In this document: piece by piece, positions 8,844 through 17,413 of the stretch
How the letters are laid out: each line of letters begins with the position of its first letter
How positions within the stretch are numbered: the stretch's first letter is position 1
Assembly (NCBI RefSeq): GCF_003122325.1
Contig: NZ_QFBC01000011.1
Coordinates: forward strand, 150,977 to 214,976
Origin: Rhizobium album
GTDB taxonomy: Bacteria > Pseudomonadota > Alphaproteobacteria > Rhizobiales > Rhizobiaceae
Direction: 5' to 3'
DNA: 64,000 bases
Position numbers and translations under genes: made by a program
Notes under the pieces: generated by a model
What the model saw: the letters and a program-made list of their open reading frames with translations, nothing else
Databases searched by the model: none
Told to the model about the DNA's origin: nothing

Positions 8844-9632
8844 TCAGACGAGTTCCAGCCGCGCGCGGGCTTGGCGCATCTGCGTCAGGATTTCCGGCGA
8901 GACATTACGCGAGATCAGCACGACGTCGAAGGCGGCGACGTCGGCCACATAGTTCAGCGCCGAGAAATGGAACTTGCTCTCGTCGACCAGCAGGATCTTC
9001 TTGCGGGCAATCGCCATCATCGACTGCTTGGTGCGCACCACTTCTTCGTCCTGCGTATAAAGGGAACCGCCCTGGATGGTGGTGGTCGACAGGAGCGCAA
9101 CATCGACGTGGAAGGTCTTGATCATGTTTTCGCAGGCCAGGCCGAAGAAGCCGTTGTAACGGCGGTGGAACTTGCCGCCGAGACCGATCAGTTCGACATC
9201 CGTCGTCTCCCGCAGCCGCTCCATCACCGGCAGGGCATTGGTGATCACCGTCACCGGCGTCACCTGCTCGATGAAGTCGCAGACGTGGAAGGTGGTGGAA
9301 CTGTCGTCCCAGATGACGGCGTTGCCGGGCTCGACGTGATTGACGGCCGCCCGCGCCAGCCGCCGCTTTTCATCGACATGCTGGCGGGCGCGGTAGATAT
9401 AGTTGCTCTCGACCAGCATCGACTTTTCCGCCGAGACCGCACCGCGGATGCGCCGCACCAGGCCCTGGTCCTGCAGGTCGTTCAGGTCGCGGTGGATGGT
9501 CATCAGGCTGACATCCATCGCCTGCGCCAGGTCCTTGATCTGGGCGGTGCCGGTTTCGAGCAGCAGCCGCATGATCTCCGACCGCCGCCGCTCCGTCTTC
9601 GAGCTTCCCAATCCGTCGTCCTGCAGATCCAT
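8844..9632 (-). CDS. DeoR-family transcriptional repressor
   Basis: This 262-residue protein has an N-terminal DeoR helix-turn-helix (residues about 12-65, IMRLLLETGTAQIKDLAQAM, DVSLMTIHRDL). A C-terminal sugar-phosphate sensor domain of the DeoRC fold follows (about 85-240, VIWDDSSTTFHV, TNALPVMERL, LGGKFHRRYNGFFG, LVDESKF). Family members release DNA on binding a phosphorylated sugar. An upstream ATG exists, but I preferred the ATG preceded by GGAAGGAAC. The gene diverges from the carbohydrate importer and kinase operon, so it very likely represses it and perhaps itself. Confidence 0.9.
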   Translation of the reverse strand: MDLQDDGLGSSKTERRRSEIMRLLLETGTAQIKDLAQAMDVSLMTIHRDLNDLQDQGLVRRIRGAVSAEKSMLVESNYIYRARQHVDEKRRLARAAVNHVEPGNAVIWDDSSTTFHVCDFIEQVTPVTVITNALPVMERLRETTDVELIGLGGKFHRRYNGFFGLACENMIKTFHVDVALLSTTTIQGGSLYTQDEEVVRTKQSMMAIARKKILLVDESKFHFSALNYVADVAAFDVVLISRNVSPEILTQMRQARARLELV

Positions 9633-9725
9633 GCGCTGTTCCTTCCTGCCTAGGGGGTTCATAGCACCGTTTTTCAGCGACGGAAATAGGAATGTTAAAA
9701 TATCATAATTTCACATGTGCATTGC

Positions 9726-9740
9726 AAAAACTATCAAAAT
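9726..9740 (+). repeat. Candidate DeoR operator, copy 1
   Basis: The sequence AAAAACTATCAAAAT matches the second copy at 14 of 15 bases. It lies close to the repressor's own start. Repeated CAAAAT-type sites in a divergent control region are typical DeoR-family operators. Assignment is inference. Confidence 0.4.
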
Positions 9741-9857
9741 GGAGAGGGCAAGAATTATAGAAATTTGCCGATTTTCATCATATTTTCATCGTAAATTCCC
9801 TCTCGCACATGCGTTTTCAGTGATTGATAGCTTAACAAATCTGACAGTGAAATCGAC

Positions 9858-9872
9858 AAAAACTAACAAAAT
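9858..9872 (+). repeat. Candidate DeoR operator, copy 2
   Basis: The sequence AAAAACTAACAAAAT is the second copy of the 15-base repeat. It begins 132 bases downstream of the first, close to the importer promoter. The spacing would allow a looped repression complex across the divergent region. Confidence 0.4.
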
Positions 9873-9991
9873 TGAATGATATTTAACATTATATATTGAT
9901 ATATATAGAAAACGGAGCTAGGTTTCGATCGTCCGGGACGGCGTGGGAGAAGGAGTGCCGCCCTTGGCTTCAAACCTGTGGGAGGAGAACC

Positions 9992-11407
9992 ATGTTGAAG
10001 AAGACGCTTTCGAGCGCCGTGACGTCCGCGATTGCCATCTGCGCGGCCCTCGGTGTCTCATCGGCGGCGCGCGCCGATACCACGCTGACCTTCGTCTGGC
10101 ATGCCGGCACCTGTGCCGACGCGCTGATGGATATCGCCAAGGATTACCCCGACAAGACCGTGAAGATCGTGCCGGCACTGGTGCCTTACGGTCCCGAATG
10201 GCATAACAAGATCGCGTCCGAATTCGCCATCAAGGGCGATGCCTTCGACTTCGCGATGTGGGACAGCCAGTCGACGGCGGAATTTGCCGGCGGCGGCCAT
10301 GCCGTCAAGATCAACGAGATCTTCGACAAGTCGAGCTACCTGAAGGCGGATATCTTCCCGCCGGCCTCGCTGTCGCGTTACGGCGAATATCCTGACGGCT
10401 CCGGCGAATATTACGGCCTGCCGGCCAACCAGGACGCCTACGGCCTGATGTACCGCAAGGACCTGTTCGAGGACCCGAAGGAAAAGGACGCCTTCAAGGC
10501 GAAATACGGCTACGACCTCGCCGTGCCGCAGACCTACCAGCAGGCCCGCGACATCGCCGAGTTCTTCACCCGTCCCGATCAGGACCTCTACGGCTGGGGC
10601 CAGATGGGCGGCCGCGAATACGATTTCGCGACGACGGCCTCCAACTCGTTCCTCTGGTCGTTCGGCGGCGAGCTCTACAACCCGCAAACCTTCGAGGTGA
10701 AGGGGTATCTCGACAGCCCGGCCTCGGTCGACGGCGTGCAGGCCTATGTCGACATGTTCAAGTTCGGCCCTCCCGGCAGCGGCAACTGGGGTTTTGACGA
10801 AGTCAACGCCGCATTCCAGCAGGGCCAGCTCGCCATGGCCATGCAATGGTTCTACTTCAACGGTTCGAACGCCGATCCGAAGGTCAGCAAGTTCGCGGAT
10901 AAGACCGCTTTCGGCGTGCTGCCAGGCGCCGTCGGCCGCGACAAGAAGTTCCGCCGCCAGTTCTCGGTCGGTGGCCAGGGCATGGGTATCAATAAGTATT
11001 CCAAGAAGCTGCCCGAGCTGACCAAGTTCATGGAATGGTACTTCCAGCCGGAACAGCAGGCGCGGTATGCCAAGGTGTGCCAAACCGGCCTGAAGGCCGT
11101 ACTCGAAAGCGCCGAATGGCAGGGCCTGAACTCCTATAACCGGCAGTTCTCCACCGCGCTCGCCTACCTCAACGACTATTGGCACCTGCCGGAATATCCG
11201 GTTCTGCTGGACCAGCTGCAGGAAGAGGTCAGCAATGCCGTTTCCGGCACGAAGACGGTGCAGCAGGCGCTTTCGGACGCTGCCGAGAAACACGAGCGGA
11301 CGCTGCAGCGCGCCGGTTACGACATCAAGCGTGGCGACAGCACGCCGGAGGTGCCGGACCAGAAGATCTCGCCGGTCGGCGTCGACGAGGTCGTCGTGGT
11401 GAATTGA
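9992..11407 (+). CDS. Carbohydrate ABC transporter, periplasmic binding protein
   Basis: This 471-residue protein starts with a signal peptide (MLKKTLSSAVTSAIAICAAL, cleavage near SAARA-D at residues 23-28). The rest is a type I extracellular solute-binding fold of the CUT1 sugar family. I chose the ATG preceded by GGAGGAGAAC instead of a longer upstream frame. It shares the distinctive block KYGYDLAVP...AEFFTRPDQ with the second sugar-binding protein later in the window, so the two are paralogs. It heads an operon with two permeases, two ATPases, DhaK, DhaL and an LsrF-type enzyme. The ligand is probably a polyol, ketose or related small carbohydrate. Confidence 0.88.
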   Translation: MLKKTLSSAVTSAIAICAALGVSSAARADTTLTFVWHAGTCADALMDIAKDYPDKTVKIVPALVPYGPEWHNKIASEFAIKGDAFDFAMWDSQSTAEFAGGGHAVKINEIFDKSSYLKADIFPPASLSRYGEYPDGSGEYYGLPANQDAYGLMYRKDLFEDPKEKDAFKAKYGYDLAVPQTYQQARDIAEFFTRPDQDLYGWGQMGGREYDFATTASNSFLWSFGGELYNPQTFEVKGYLDSPASVDGVQAYVDMFKFGPPGSGNWGFDEVNAAFQQGQLAMAMQWFYFNGSNADPKVSKFADKTAFGVLPGAVGRDKKFRRQFSVGGQGMGINKYSKKLPELTKFMEWYFQPEQQARYAKVCQTGLKAVLESAEWQGLNSYNRQFSTALAYLNDYWHLPEYPVLLDQLQEEVSNAVSGTKTVQQALSDAAEKHERTLQRAGYDIKRGDSTPEVPDQKISPVGVDEVVVVN

Positions 11408-11468
11408 CCGCGGCGGTTGTCGCCGGCCTGCAAGATTTTTCGTCTCCCAAGACAGCCGGCGAAAGACA

Positions 11469-11500
11469 CGGGATGCGCGGCATGACAGCCGCGCATCCCG
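11469..11500 (+). terminator. Strong intercistronic stem-loop after the binding-protein gene
   Basis: CGGGATGCGCGGC and GCCGCGCATCCCG are perfect 13-base arms around ATGACA. There is no T-run, so it is more likely a partial terminator or an mRNA 3' stabiliser. Such an element lets the binding protein be made in excess over the membrane subunits. Confidence 0.6.
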
Positions 11501-11548
11501 GCACCGAAAATTCCGATTGCCGACCAGCCGCGACGGCGGGGATGAACC

Positions 11549-12421
11549 ATGTCACGTTCCAGAACCACGGGGATCGATCTAGCCGCGCGATGGCTCTTCA
11601 TCGGTCTCCTGATCCTCTATACCATCTACAATCTCGGCCCGATCTTCTGGCTGCTGATATCCTCGTTCAAAAGCCGCATGGACCTTTTCACCATGCCGCC
11701 GAAGATCTTTTTCACGCCTGATCTGTCCGGATACGAGAGCGTCTTCGGCGTGGGGTCCGCAAAGGACAGCGCCTCGGCCTTCGGCGTCTTTGAATCGCTG
11801 GTCAATTCGGTGATCGTCTCCACGGTCGGCACGGCGCTCGCCGTCTTCCTCGGCACGCTCGCCGGTTACGTCTGCTCGCGCTTCAATTTTTCCGGCAAGG
11901 GCGATTTCATGTTCTTCGTGCTGTCGACCCGCATGCTGCCGCCGGTGGCAGTGCTGGTCTTCTATCACCTGATGTTTGCCGAACTCGGCCTCGCCGATAC
12001 GCGTTTCGGCCTGATTCTGGTGGCGATCTTCGCCAATATCGGGCTTGCGACCTGGATCATGAAGGGTTTCTTCGACGGCGTGCCGCAGGAGGTGGAGCAG
12101 ATCGCCATCGTCAACGGTTATACCAGAATGTACGCCTTCCTGCATCTGGTGTTGCCGATGGTGAAGGGCGGCATCGCCGCCACGGCCGGCTTCTGCTTCA
12201 TCTTCGCCTGGAACGAATTCGCCTTCGCCTCGATCCTGACAACCACGAAGGCAAAGACGCTGCCGGTGAAGATTTCCGCCGCATCGGGTGCCACCGGCAT
12301 CGAATGGACGCAGATCTGCGCTGCCGGCGTCGTGCTGATCATCCCGGTGTTGATCTTCTTCTACCTCATCCGCAAGCATCTCCTGATGGGGATGACCTTC
12401 GGCGTGCTGGGACGGAGATAG
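11549..12421 (+). CDS. Carbohydrate ABC transporter permease, MalG type
   Basis: This 290-residue protein has six predicted membrane segments (first at about 13-35, last at about 255-275). Its cytoplasmic loop reads EQIAIVNGYTRMYAFLHLVL, a divergent EAA motif that docks onto the ATPase. The N-terminal FKSRMDLFTMPPKIFF segment is typical of MalG-type subunits. The gene lies between the binding protein and the MalF-type permease, and the gap to the next ATG is only three bases. Confidence 0.9.
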   Translation: MSRSRTTGIDLAARWLFIGLLILYTIYNLGPIFWLLISSFKSRMDLFTMPPKIFFTPDLSGYESVFGVGSAKDSASAFGVFESLVNSVIVSTVGTALAVFLGTLAGYVCSRFNFSGKGDFMFFVLSTRMLPPVAVLVFYHLMFAELGLADTRFGLILVAIFANIGLATWIMKGFFDGVPQEVEQIAIVNGYTRMYAFLHLVLPMVKGGIAATAGFCFIFAWNEFAFASILTTTKAKTLPVKISAASGATGIEWTQICAAGVVLIIPVLIFFYLIRKHLLMGMTFGVLGRR

Positions 12422-12424
12422 GCC

Positions 12425-13330
12425 ATGACACAAATCGACGCCTCCAACCGCAAGCGTTCCTCCGGCCGGCTGATGATCCTCGGCTTCCTGTCGCCGTCGC
12501 TCGCCATCCTGCTCTTCATGGTCGCCTATCCGATCTTCTCGCTGGTCTATTACAGCTTCTTCAATTTCTCGGCGCTCAGGCCGGCGGCGGGCATGAAGCC
12601 GGTCGGGCTCGGCAACTACGAATTCCTGCTCGGCGACCCGGAACTGTGGGAGCGCTTCGTCTTCACCGGCGAGTTCGTGGCGCTGTGCGTCAGCGCCCAG
12701 ATGCTGATCGGCATCTTCATCGGCTACCAGCTGCAGAAGAATTTTCGCGGCCGCGACCTGCTGTTCACGGCGCTGATGCTGCCGATGATGATGTCGCCGG
12801 TCGTGGTCGGTTTCCTCTGGCGCTATATGTTCAATTCCGAATGGGGCGTCATCAATTACCTGCTGACCGTGATCGGCCTCGGCAAGGTCGATTGGCTTGG
12901 GCAGACGACGGCTGCCCTCTTTGCCGCCGCTGCCGCCGACACCTGGATGTGGACGCCGTTCATCGTGCTTCTGGCGACGGCCGCCTTCCGCGGTATCCCC
13001 GAGACGATCTACGAGGCGGCGGAAGTGGACGGCGCAAGCCCGGCCTACACCTTCTTCCGCATCACCCTGCCGATGTCGGCGCCGGTGCTGTTCATCGCGC
13101 TCATCCTGCGGCTGATCGACAGCTTTAAACAATACGACCTGTTTTTCGCGCTGACCGGCGGTGGGCCGGGATCGAGCACGGAAACCGTCTCGTTTGCCGT
13201 CGCCAAGACCGCATTCAGCTATTTTTACACGGGAGAGGCCTCGGCGCTCGCTGTCGTGCTGCTCGTCATCATCATCGGCCTGTCGATGATCCTGGTGCGG
13301 CACCTCAACAAGATGGGCGAGAGGTATTGA
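12425..13330 (+). CDS. Carbohydrate ABC transporter permease, MalF/UgpA type
   Basis: This 301-residue polytopic permease has a canonical EAA loop (EAAEVDGASPAYTFFRITLP) in its C-terminal half and a TGGGPGSSTETVSF segment near the end, a signature of CUT1 MalF/UgpA subunits. It forms the inner-membrane channel with the preceding MalG-type subunit. The two genes appear in reversed order compared with malFG. The following ATPase starts four bases after its stop. Confidence 0.9.
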   Translation: MTQIDASNRKRSSGRLMILGFLSPSLAILLFMVAYPIFSLVYYSFFNFSALRPAAGMKPVGLGNYEFLLGDPELWERFVFTGEFVALCVSAQMLIGIFIGYQLQKNFRGRDLLFTALMLPMMMSPVVVGFLWRYMFNSEWGVINYLLTVIGLGKVDWLGQTTAALFAAAAADTWMWTPFIVLLATAAFRGIPETIYEAAEVDGASPAYTFFRITLPMSAPVLFIALILRLIDSFKQYDLFFALTGGGPGSSTETVSFAVAKTAFSYFYTGEASALAVVLLVIIIGLSMILVRHLNKMGERY

Positions 13331-13334
13331 GAGC

Positions 13335-14426
13335 ATGGCAGAAATAAAGCTCAAGAACCTCAACATCGAATTCGGTTCGTTCAAGGCGGTCGACAATGTC
13401 GATCTCATCGTGAAGGACGGCGAGTTCGTGGTCTATCTTGGCCCTTCCGGCTGCGGCAAGACGACGACGCTGCGCTCCATCGCCGGTCTCGTAAAGGCAA
13501 CCTCCGGCGACATCCTGTTCGACGGCAAGCGCGTCAACGACCTGTCGGCCAGCGAACGCAACATCGCCATGGTCTTCCAGTTCGTCTCGCTGTATCCGCA
13601 CCTGAAGATCCGCCAGAATATCGTCTTCCCGCTGAAGGCACGCGGCGTGGCGAAGGCGGAGATCGCCCGAAAGCTCGACTGGGTGACCGAGGTCTTCAAG
13701 CTCGGCGACGATCTCGACCGTTATCCCGGCGCCTTGCCGCCCGGCGCGCGGCAGAAGGTGGCGCTGGCGCGCGCCGTCATCCGCGATCCCGCCGTACTGC
13801 TGCTCGACGAACCGCTGTCGGCCATCGACGAACAGTTCCGCGAAGAGATGCGCTGGGAACTCGGCCACCTGCAACGCCAGCTTGGTGTCACGACGATCTA
13901 CGTCACCCATGATCAGCGCGAGGCGATGTCGCTCGCCGACCGCATCGTACTGATGAGCGATGGCCGGATCGTCCAGGTCGGCGAGGCGGACCAGATTTTC
14001 TACAATCCCGTCAATATGTTCGCCGGCCAGTTCATCGGTTCGCCCAGCATGAACCTGATCGATCTCCGCCCTGCGGAAGGCGGCCTCACGCTGGGCGCGA
14101 GCGGCGTGCACCTGTCGCCGGAGCGCGACGGGCTGCCGGTATGGGCGATGAACAGCCGCCGGCCGCTGAAACTCGGCATCCGGCCGCTGAATGTCGAGCT
14201 GGTGGATGACGATCACCAGGGACCGTCGCTGGATATCGCCGTCGACGATGTGTTTTCGGTCGGCCGCGAACGGTTCTTCACCTTTCACCTTGGCGACCAG
14301 ATCCATCAGGGCGTCGACAAACGCAAGACGGTCGGGTCAACCGGCCGGGTGCGTTTTGCGCCCGAAGGGTTCCTGTTCTTCGATACCGAGACCGGCCGCC
14401 GCGCCGCACCGGAGGTTTCCGCATGA
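13335..14426 (+). CDS. Sugar ABC transporter ATPase A, with a degenerate signature motif
   Basis: This 363-residue ATPase has Walker A GPSGCGKTT (36-44), Q82 in the Q-loop, Walker B LLLDEP with D158-E159, the H-loop in VTHDQREAM, and a C-terminal MalK-like regulatory domain. The ABC signature is altered to LPPGA (134-138) where LSGGQ is expected. The partner ATPase encoded next has a normal signature, so the two probably form an asymmetric heterodimer. Its stop overlaps the next start by four bases. Confidence 0.9.
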   Translation: MAEIKLKNLNIEFGSFKAVDNVDLIVKDGEFVVYLGPSGCGKTTTLRSIAGLVKATSGDILFDGKRVNDLSASERNIAMVFQFVSLYPHLKIRQNIVFPLKARGVAKAEIARKLDWVTEVFKLGDDLDRYPGALPPGARQKVALARAVIRDPAVLLLDEPLSAIDEQFREEMRWELGHLQRQLGVTTIYVTHDQREAMSLADRIVLMSDGRIVQVGEADQIFYNPVNMFAGQFIGSPSMNLIDLRPAEGGLTLGASGVHLSPERDGLPVWAMNSRRPLKLGIRPLNVELVDDDHQGPSLDIAVDDVFSVGRERFFTFHLGDQIHQGVDKRKTVGSTGRVRFAPEGFLFFDTETGRRAAPEVSA

Positions 14427-15532
14427 CCGGCCCGATGCTCAAACTCGAAGGACTGCGAAAGTCCTATCGCGGCAAGCCGGCCCTGAGGGGGCTGGATCTC
14501 ACCATCGCCGACAACGAGATCTTTGCCCTGCTGGGTCCCACCGGCGCCGGCAAGAGTTCGACGCTTCTGGCAACCGCCGGCCTGATCAGCCTTGACTCCG
14601 GCCGCGTGCATCTCGGTGGCCGCGATGTCACCGATATCGACCCCGCCGGCCGCGATGTCGCCATTGTCTTCGAAGGTTTCAACCTGCTGCCGGTGCTCGA
14701 CGTCAAGGACAACATCGCCTTTGCACTACGCTCGCCGACGTTCCGGGAGTCCGAGGACGAGATCAAGGCGCGCATCGGCCGCACCGCAGAACTGTTGCGC
14801 ATCTCGCATCTGCTGGACCGTGATGTCGATACGCTGTCCGGTGGCGAGCGGCAACGCGTCGCGATTGCCCGCGCACTGGTGCGGCGTCCAAAGCTCTTCC
14901 TGCTCGACGAACCGTTGTCGGCGCTTGATCTGAAGCTGCGCGAGGGCTTGCGGGCCGAGTTGCGGCAGATCCATCGCCAGTACCGCTCGACGATGTTTTA
15001 CGCCACCCACGACTATCACGGTGCCATCGCGGTTGCCGACCGCATCGGCATCGTCGATGGCGGCGTGGTGCTGCAGGCCGGCACGATTGCCGAAATCTAT
15101 GCGCGACCGGCCAATGTCTTCGTCGGCAAGCTGATCGGCAGTCCCGCCATGGCGTTTTTTGAAGCGCATGTCGATGGTGATGCCGTCCGCATCACCGGCA
15201 ACGGCCAGCGCATTCCGCTTGCCGATTTCGGCGGGCTTGGGCCTCGGACCGGCACCGTTCTGGTGGGCGCCTGGCCGGAGGATATCGAGGTGGTGTCGCC
15301 GGCAACGGCCAATACCAGCGAAGGCCGCATCTATGCCGTCGACAACCGGGGTTTCGAGCGGGCGGTGCAGATCAACGGCGCCTACGGCGCCTTCCGCAAG
15401 GTGCTGCCGCACGGCGTCGAGATGAAGCAGAACGATGCCTGCGCCTTCCGCATCCTCGATGGCGCCGCCTTCCTCTTCGATGCGGCGAGCGGAAACCGGC
15501 TGTCGCAGGCACATACGGAGGAAAGGGCATGA
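14423..15532 (+). CDS. Sugar ABC transporter ATPase B
   Basis: This 369-residue ATPase has Walker A GPTGAGKSS (38-46), the canonical signature LSGGERQR (138-145), Walker B FLLDEPLSALD, the H-loop in ATHDYHGA, and a C-terminal OB-fold regulatory domain. The Q-loop position carries glutamate (E84, IVFEGFNLL) instead of glutamine, a variant also seen in other sugar ATPases. It pairs with ATPase A, which has the complementary defect in the signature motif. It overlaps both neighbours by four bases, so the cluster is translationally coupled. Confidence 0.9.
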   Translation: MTGPMLKLEGLRKSYRGKPALRGLDLTIADNEIFALLGPTGAGKSSTLLATAGLISLDSGRVHLGGRDVTDIDPAGRDVAIVFEGFNLLPVLDVKDNIAFALRSPTFRESEDEIKARIGRTAELLRISHLLDRDVDTLSGGERQRVAIARALVRRPKLFLLDEPLSALDLKLREGLRAELRQIHRQYRSTMFYATHDYHGAIAVADRIGIVDGGVVLQAGTIAEIYARPANVFVGKLIGSPAMAFFEAHVDGDAVRITGNGQRIPLADFGGLGPRTGTVLVGAWPEDIEVVSPATANTSEGRIYAVDNRGFERAVQINGAYGAFRKVLPHGVEMKQNDACAFRILDGAAFLFDAASGNRLSQAHTEERA

Positions 15533-15708
15533 AGAAGGTTTCATTGCTCACCTGGTTCTACCGCTTCGCAAGCGCTCTGATCCTTGGCGGTTTCGCGATG
15601 CTCTGCCAGCCGTTCACGCATGATCTTTTCGTACTGGGCTTCCCGGTGCTGCTTGCCGGCGTCATTCTGTTCATGGTGCTGGACCACGTTCCGGACCGGC
15701 AAAACTAG
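15529..15708 (+). CDS. Small membrane protein between importer and kinase genes (59 residues)
   Basis: The ATG overlaps the preceding ATPase stop (ATGA) and GGAAAGGGC precedes it. The 59-residue product has two hydrophobic segments, about 12-27 (FASALILGGFAML) and 33-51 (LFVLGFPVLLAGVILFMVL), with a charged tail DHVPDRQN. I do not recognise a named family. Its coupling to the ATPase suggests an accessory role in transport or membrane anchoring of the pathway. Confidence 0.65.
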   Translation: MKKVSLLTWFYRFASALILGGFAMLCQPFTHDLFVLGFPVLLAGVILFMVLDHVPDRQN

Positions 15709-15726
15709 ATTTGGGAGGAGGACCGC

Positions 15727-16734
15727 ATGGCCAAGGCGGCTAAGAAAATCATCAACGATCCGAAAAAGGTGGTGGCGGAAATGCTGGACGGGCTGGTGCT
15801 CGCCAATGACGGCCGCATTGCCCGCGTGCCGGGCCACGCGGCCATCGTGCGCACCGACCTGCCGGAGAGCAAGGTGGCCGTGCTGATCGGCGGCGGCAGC
15901 GGCCACGAGCCGCTGTTCCACGGCTTCGTCGGCAGGAACATGGGCGATGGCGCCGCCTGCGGCCAGGTGTTTGCGGCCCCTTCGCCCGACATCATCGTCG
16001 CCGCCGCCAAGGCAGTGCACCGCGGCAAGGGCGTACTCTTCCTCTACGGCAACTATGCCGGCGACACGATGAACTTCGACATGGCCGCCGAGCTGCTGGA
16101 AGACGAGGATATCGAGGTCCGCACGGTGAGGATCGCCGACGACGTGGCGGCTGCGCCACCCGAACGGAAATACGACCGGCGCGGCATTGCCGGCGACCTC
16201 CTGATGATCAAGATCGCCGGCGGGGCGGCTTCGGAACTGGAGACGCTGGACGATGTCGTCCGCGTCGTCGAGAAGGCCGGTGACAATGTCCGCTCGATCG
16301 GTGTCGCGGTCTCGGCGGGGTCGATCCCGGAAACCGGCAAGCCGACCTTCGAACTGGCCGACGACGAGATCGAGATCGGCATGGGTGCGCATGGCGAGGC
16401 CGGTGTCTCGCGCCAGAAGCTGCTGCCGGCCGATGCCGTCGCCGACCAGCTGATGGACAAGATCCTCAACGACCTGCCCTTCCAAAGCGGTGACGAGGTG
16501 GCGCTGCTGATCAACAACCTCGGTGCCACGACGATGATGGAAATGCTGATCGTCAACCGCCGTATCCGCCAGATCCTCGACGAGCGCGGCATCAAGGTGC
16601 ACCGCACCGATGTCGGCACCTGGCTGACGGTGCAGGAGATGGCCGGTTTCTCGGTGACGCTGATGAAGCTGGACGACGAGCTGAAGCGCTATCTCGACAT
16701 GCCGGCCGAATCCCTCGGCTATTCGCGGATGTGA
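15727..16734 (+). CDS. DhaK-type dihydroxyacetone or ketose kinase subunit
   Basis: This 335-residue protein covers the DhaK domain only. It keeps GGGSGHEP with H60, GDTMNF with D113, RRGIAGD, and GMGAHGE with H222, which matches the histidine that forms a covalent hemiaminal with the ketone substrate in E. coli DhaK (His218). It therefore should bind a small hydroxyketone. The phosphoryl donor would come through the DhaL subunit encoded next. No PTS component DhaM is present in the window, so ATP is the likely donor. Related DhaK proteins phosphorylate erythrulose in tetritol pathways, so the substrate need not be dihydroxyacetone. Confidence 0.9.
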   Translation: MAKAAKKIINDPKKVVAEMLDGLVLANDGRIARVPGHAAIVRTDLPESKVAVLIGGGSGHEPLFHGFVGRNMGDGAACGQVFAAPSPDIIVAAAKAVHRGKGVLFLYGNYAGDTMNFDMAAELLEDEDIEVRTVRIADDVAAAPPERKYDRRGIAGDLLMIKIAGGAASELETLDDVVRVVEKAGDNVRSIGVAVSAGSIPETGKPTFELADDEIEIGMGAHGEAGVSRQKLLPADAVADQLMDKILNDLPFQSGDEVALLINNLGATTMMEMLIVNRRIRQILDERGIKVHRTDVGTWLTVQEMAGFSVTLMKLDDELKRYLDMPAESLGYSRM

Positions 16735-16741
16735 GGGCGTC

Positions 16742-17377
16742 ATGGCAGCAACACTGGAAAAGGATGATGTCGTCGCCATGCTCCGGCATGTGTCGGAGCG
16801 GCTGATCGCGCAGGTCGATATCCTCACGGATGCCGATCTCGCCATTGGTGACGGTGACCATGGCATCGGCATGCAGCGCGGTTTCGAAGGCACGCTCGAA
16901 AGTTTCGATGCGACGCCGCCGGAGAATATCGAGGCCGCCTTCAAGGCGATGGGCACCGCCATCCTGTCGAAGACCGGCGGTGCCGCCGGCGCGATCTTCG
17001 GAACCCTGTTCCGGGCGGGGTCCAAGGTAACCGCCGGCAAGGAGACGATCGGCGGTGCCGACATCGCCGCCTTCCTCGAGACCGGACTCGAGGCGGTGCT
17101 GAAACGGGGCGGCGTCACGGAAGGCCAGAAGACCATCATCGACGGTCTGGCTCCGGCGGCGCGCGCAGCGCGCGCAAAAGAGGCGGAAGGAGCGGATGCC
17201 GTTCTTTCGGCCGCAGCCGATGCCGCCGTCGCCGGCGTGGAGGCCACCAAGGGCATGGTCGCGACCACAGGCAAGGCCCGCTCGCTCGGTGAGCGCAGCC
17301 TCGGTCATCCCGATCCCGGGGCGATCTCGGTTTCACTGATTTTGAAAGCCATGCAGGATTTTGCCGCGCGCGCCTGA
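16742..17377 (+). CDS. DhaL-type nucleotide-binding kinase subunit
   Basis: This 211-residue all-helical DhaL domain has the metal-binding motif IGDGDHG (about 35-41), TGGAAGAIFGTLF, GQKTIIDGLAP and LGERSLGHPDPGA near the C-terminus. These motifs hold the nucleotide and two Mg ions in DhaL or the C-terminal half of ATP-dependent kinases. It acts with the DhaK subunit seven bases upstream. Separate DhaK and DhaL genes without DhaM point to a two-subunit ATP-using kinase. Confidence 0.9.
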   Translation: MAATLEKDDVVAMLRHVSERLIAQVDILTDADLAIGDGDHGIGMQRGFEGTLESFDATPPENIEAAFKAMGTAILSKTGGAAGAIFGTLFRAGSKVTAGKETIGGADIAAFLETGLEAVLKRGGVTEGQKTIIDGLAPAARAARAKEAEGADAVLSAAADAAVAGVEATKGMVATTGKARSLGERSLGHPDPGAISVSLILKAMQDFAARA

Positions 17378-17413
17378 GCGCTCGGCCAGCCTGCCAGCAT
17401 AAGGACGAAGGAC

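Larger units (their letters stand above)
9633..9991. promoter_or_regulatory. AT-rich divergent control region between the DeoR gene and the importer operon
   Basis: This gene-free stretch of about 360 bases is strikingly AT-rich compared with its surroundings, especially 9690-9910. It must hold the promoters for the repressor and for the importer operon. It contains two near-identical 15-base repeats, listed separately, and the tract TATATTGATATATATAG at 9893-9909 near the likely start of the operon transcript. GGAGGAGAAC precedes the binding-protein ATG. I see no RNA gene or open frame of interest in it. Confidence 0.6.
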
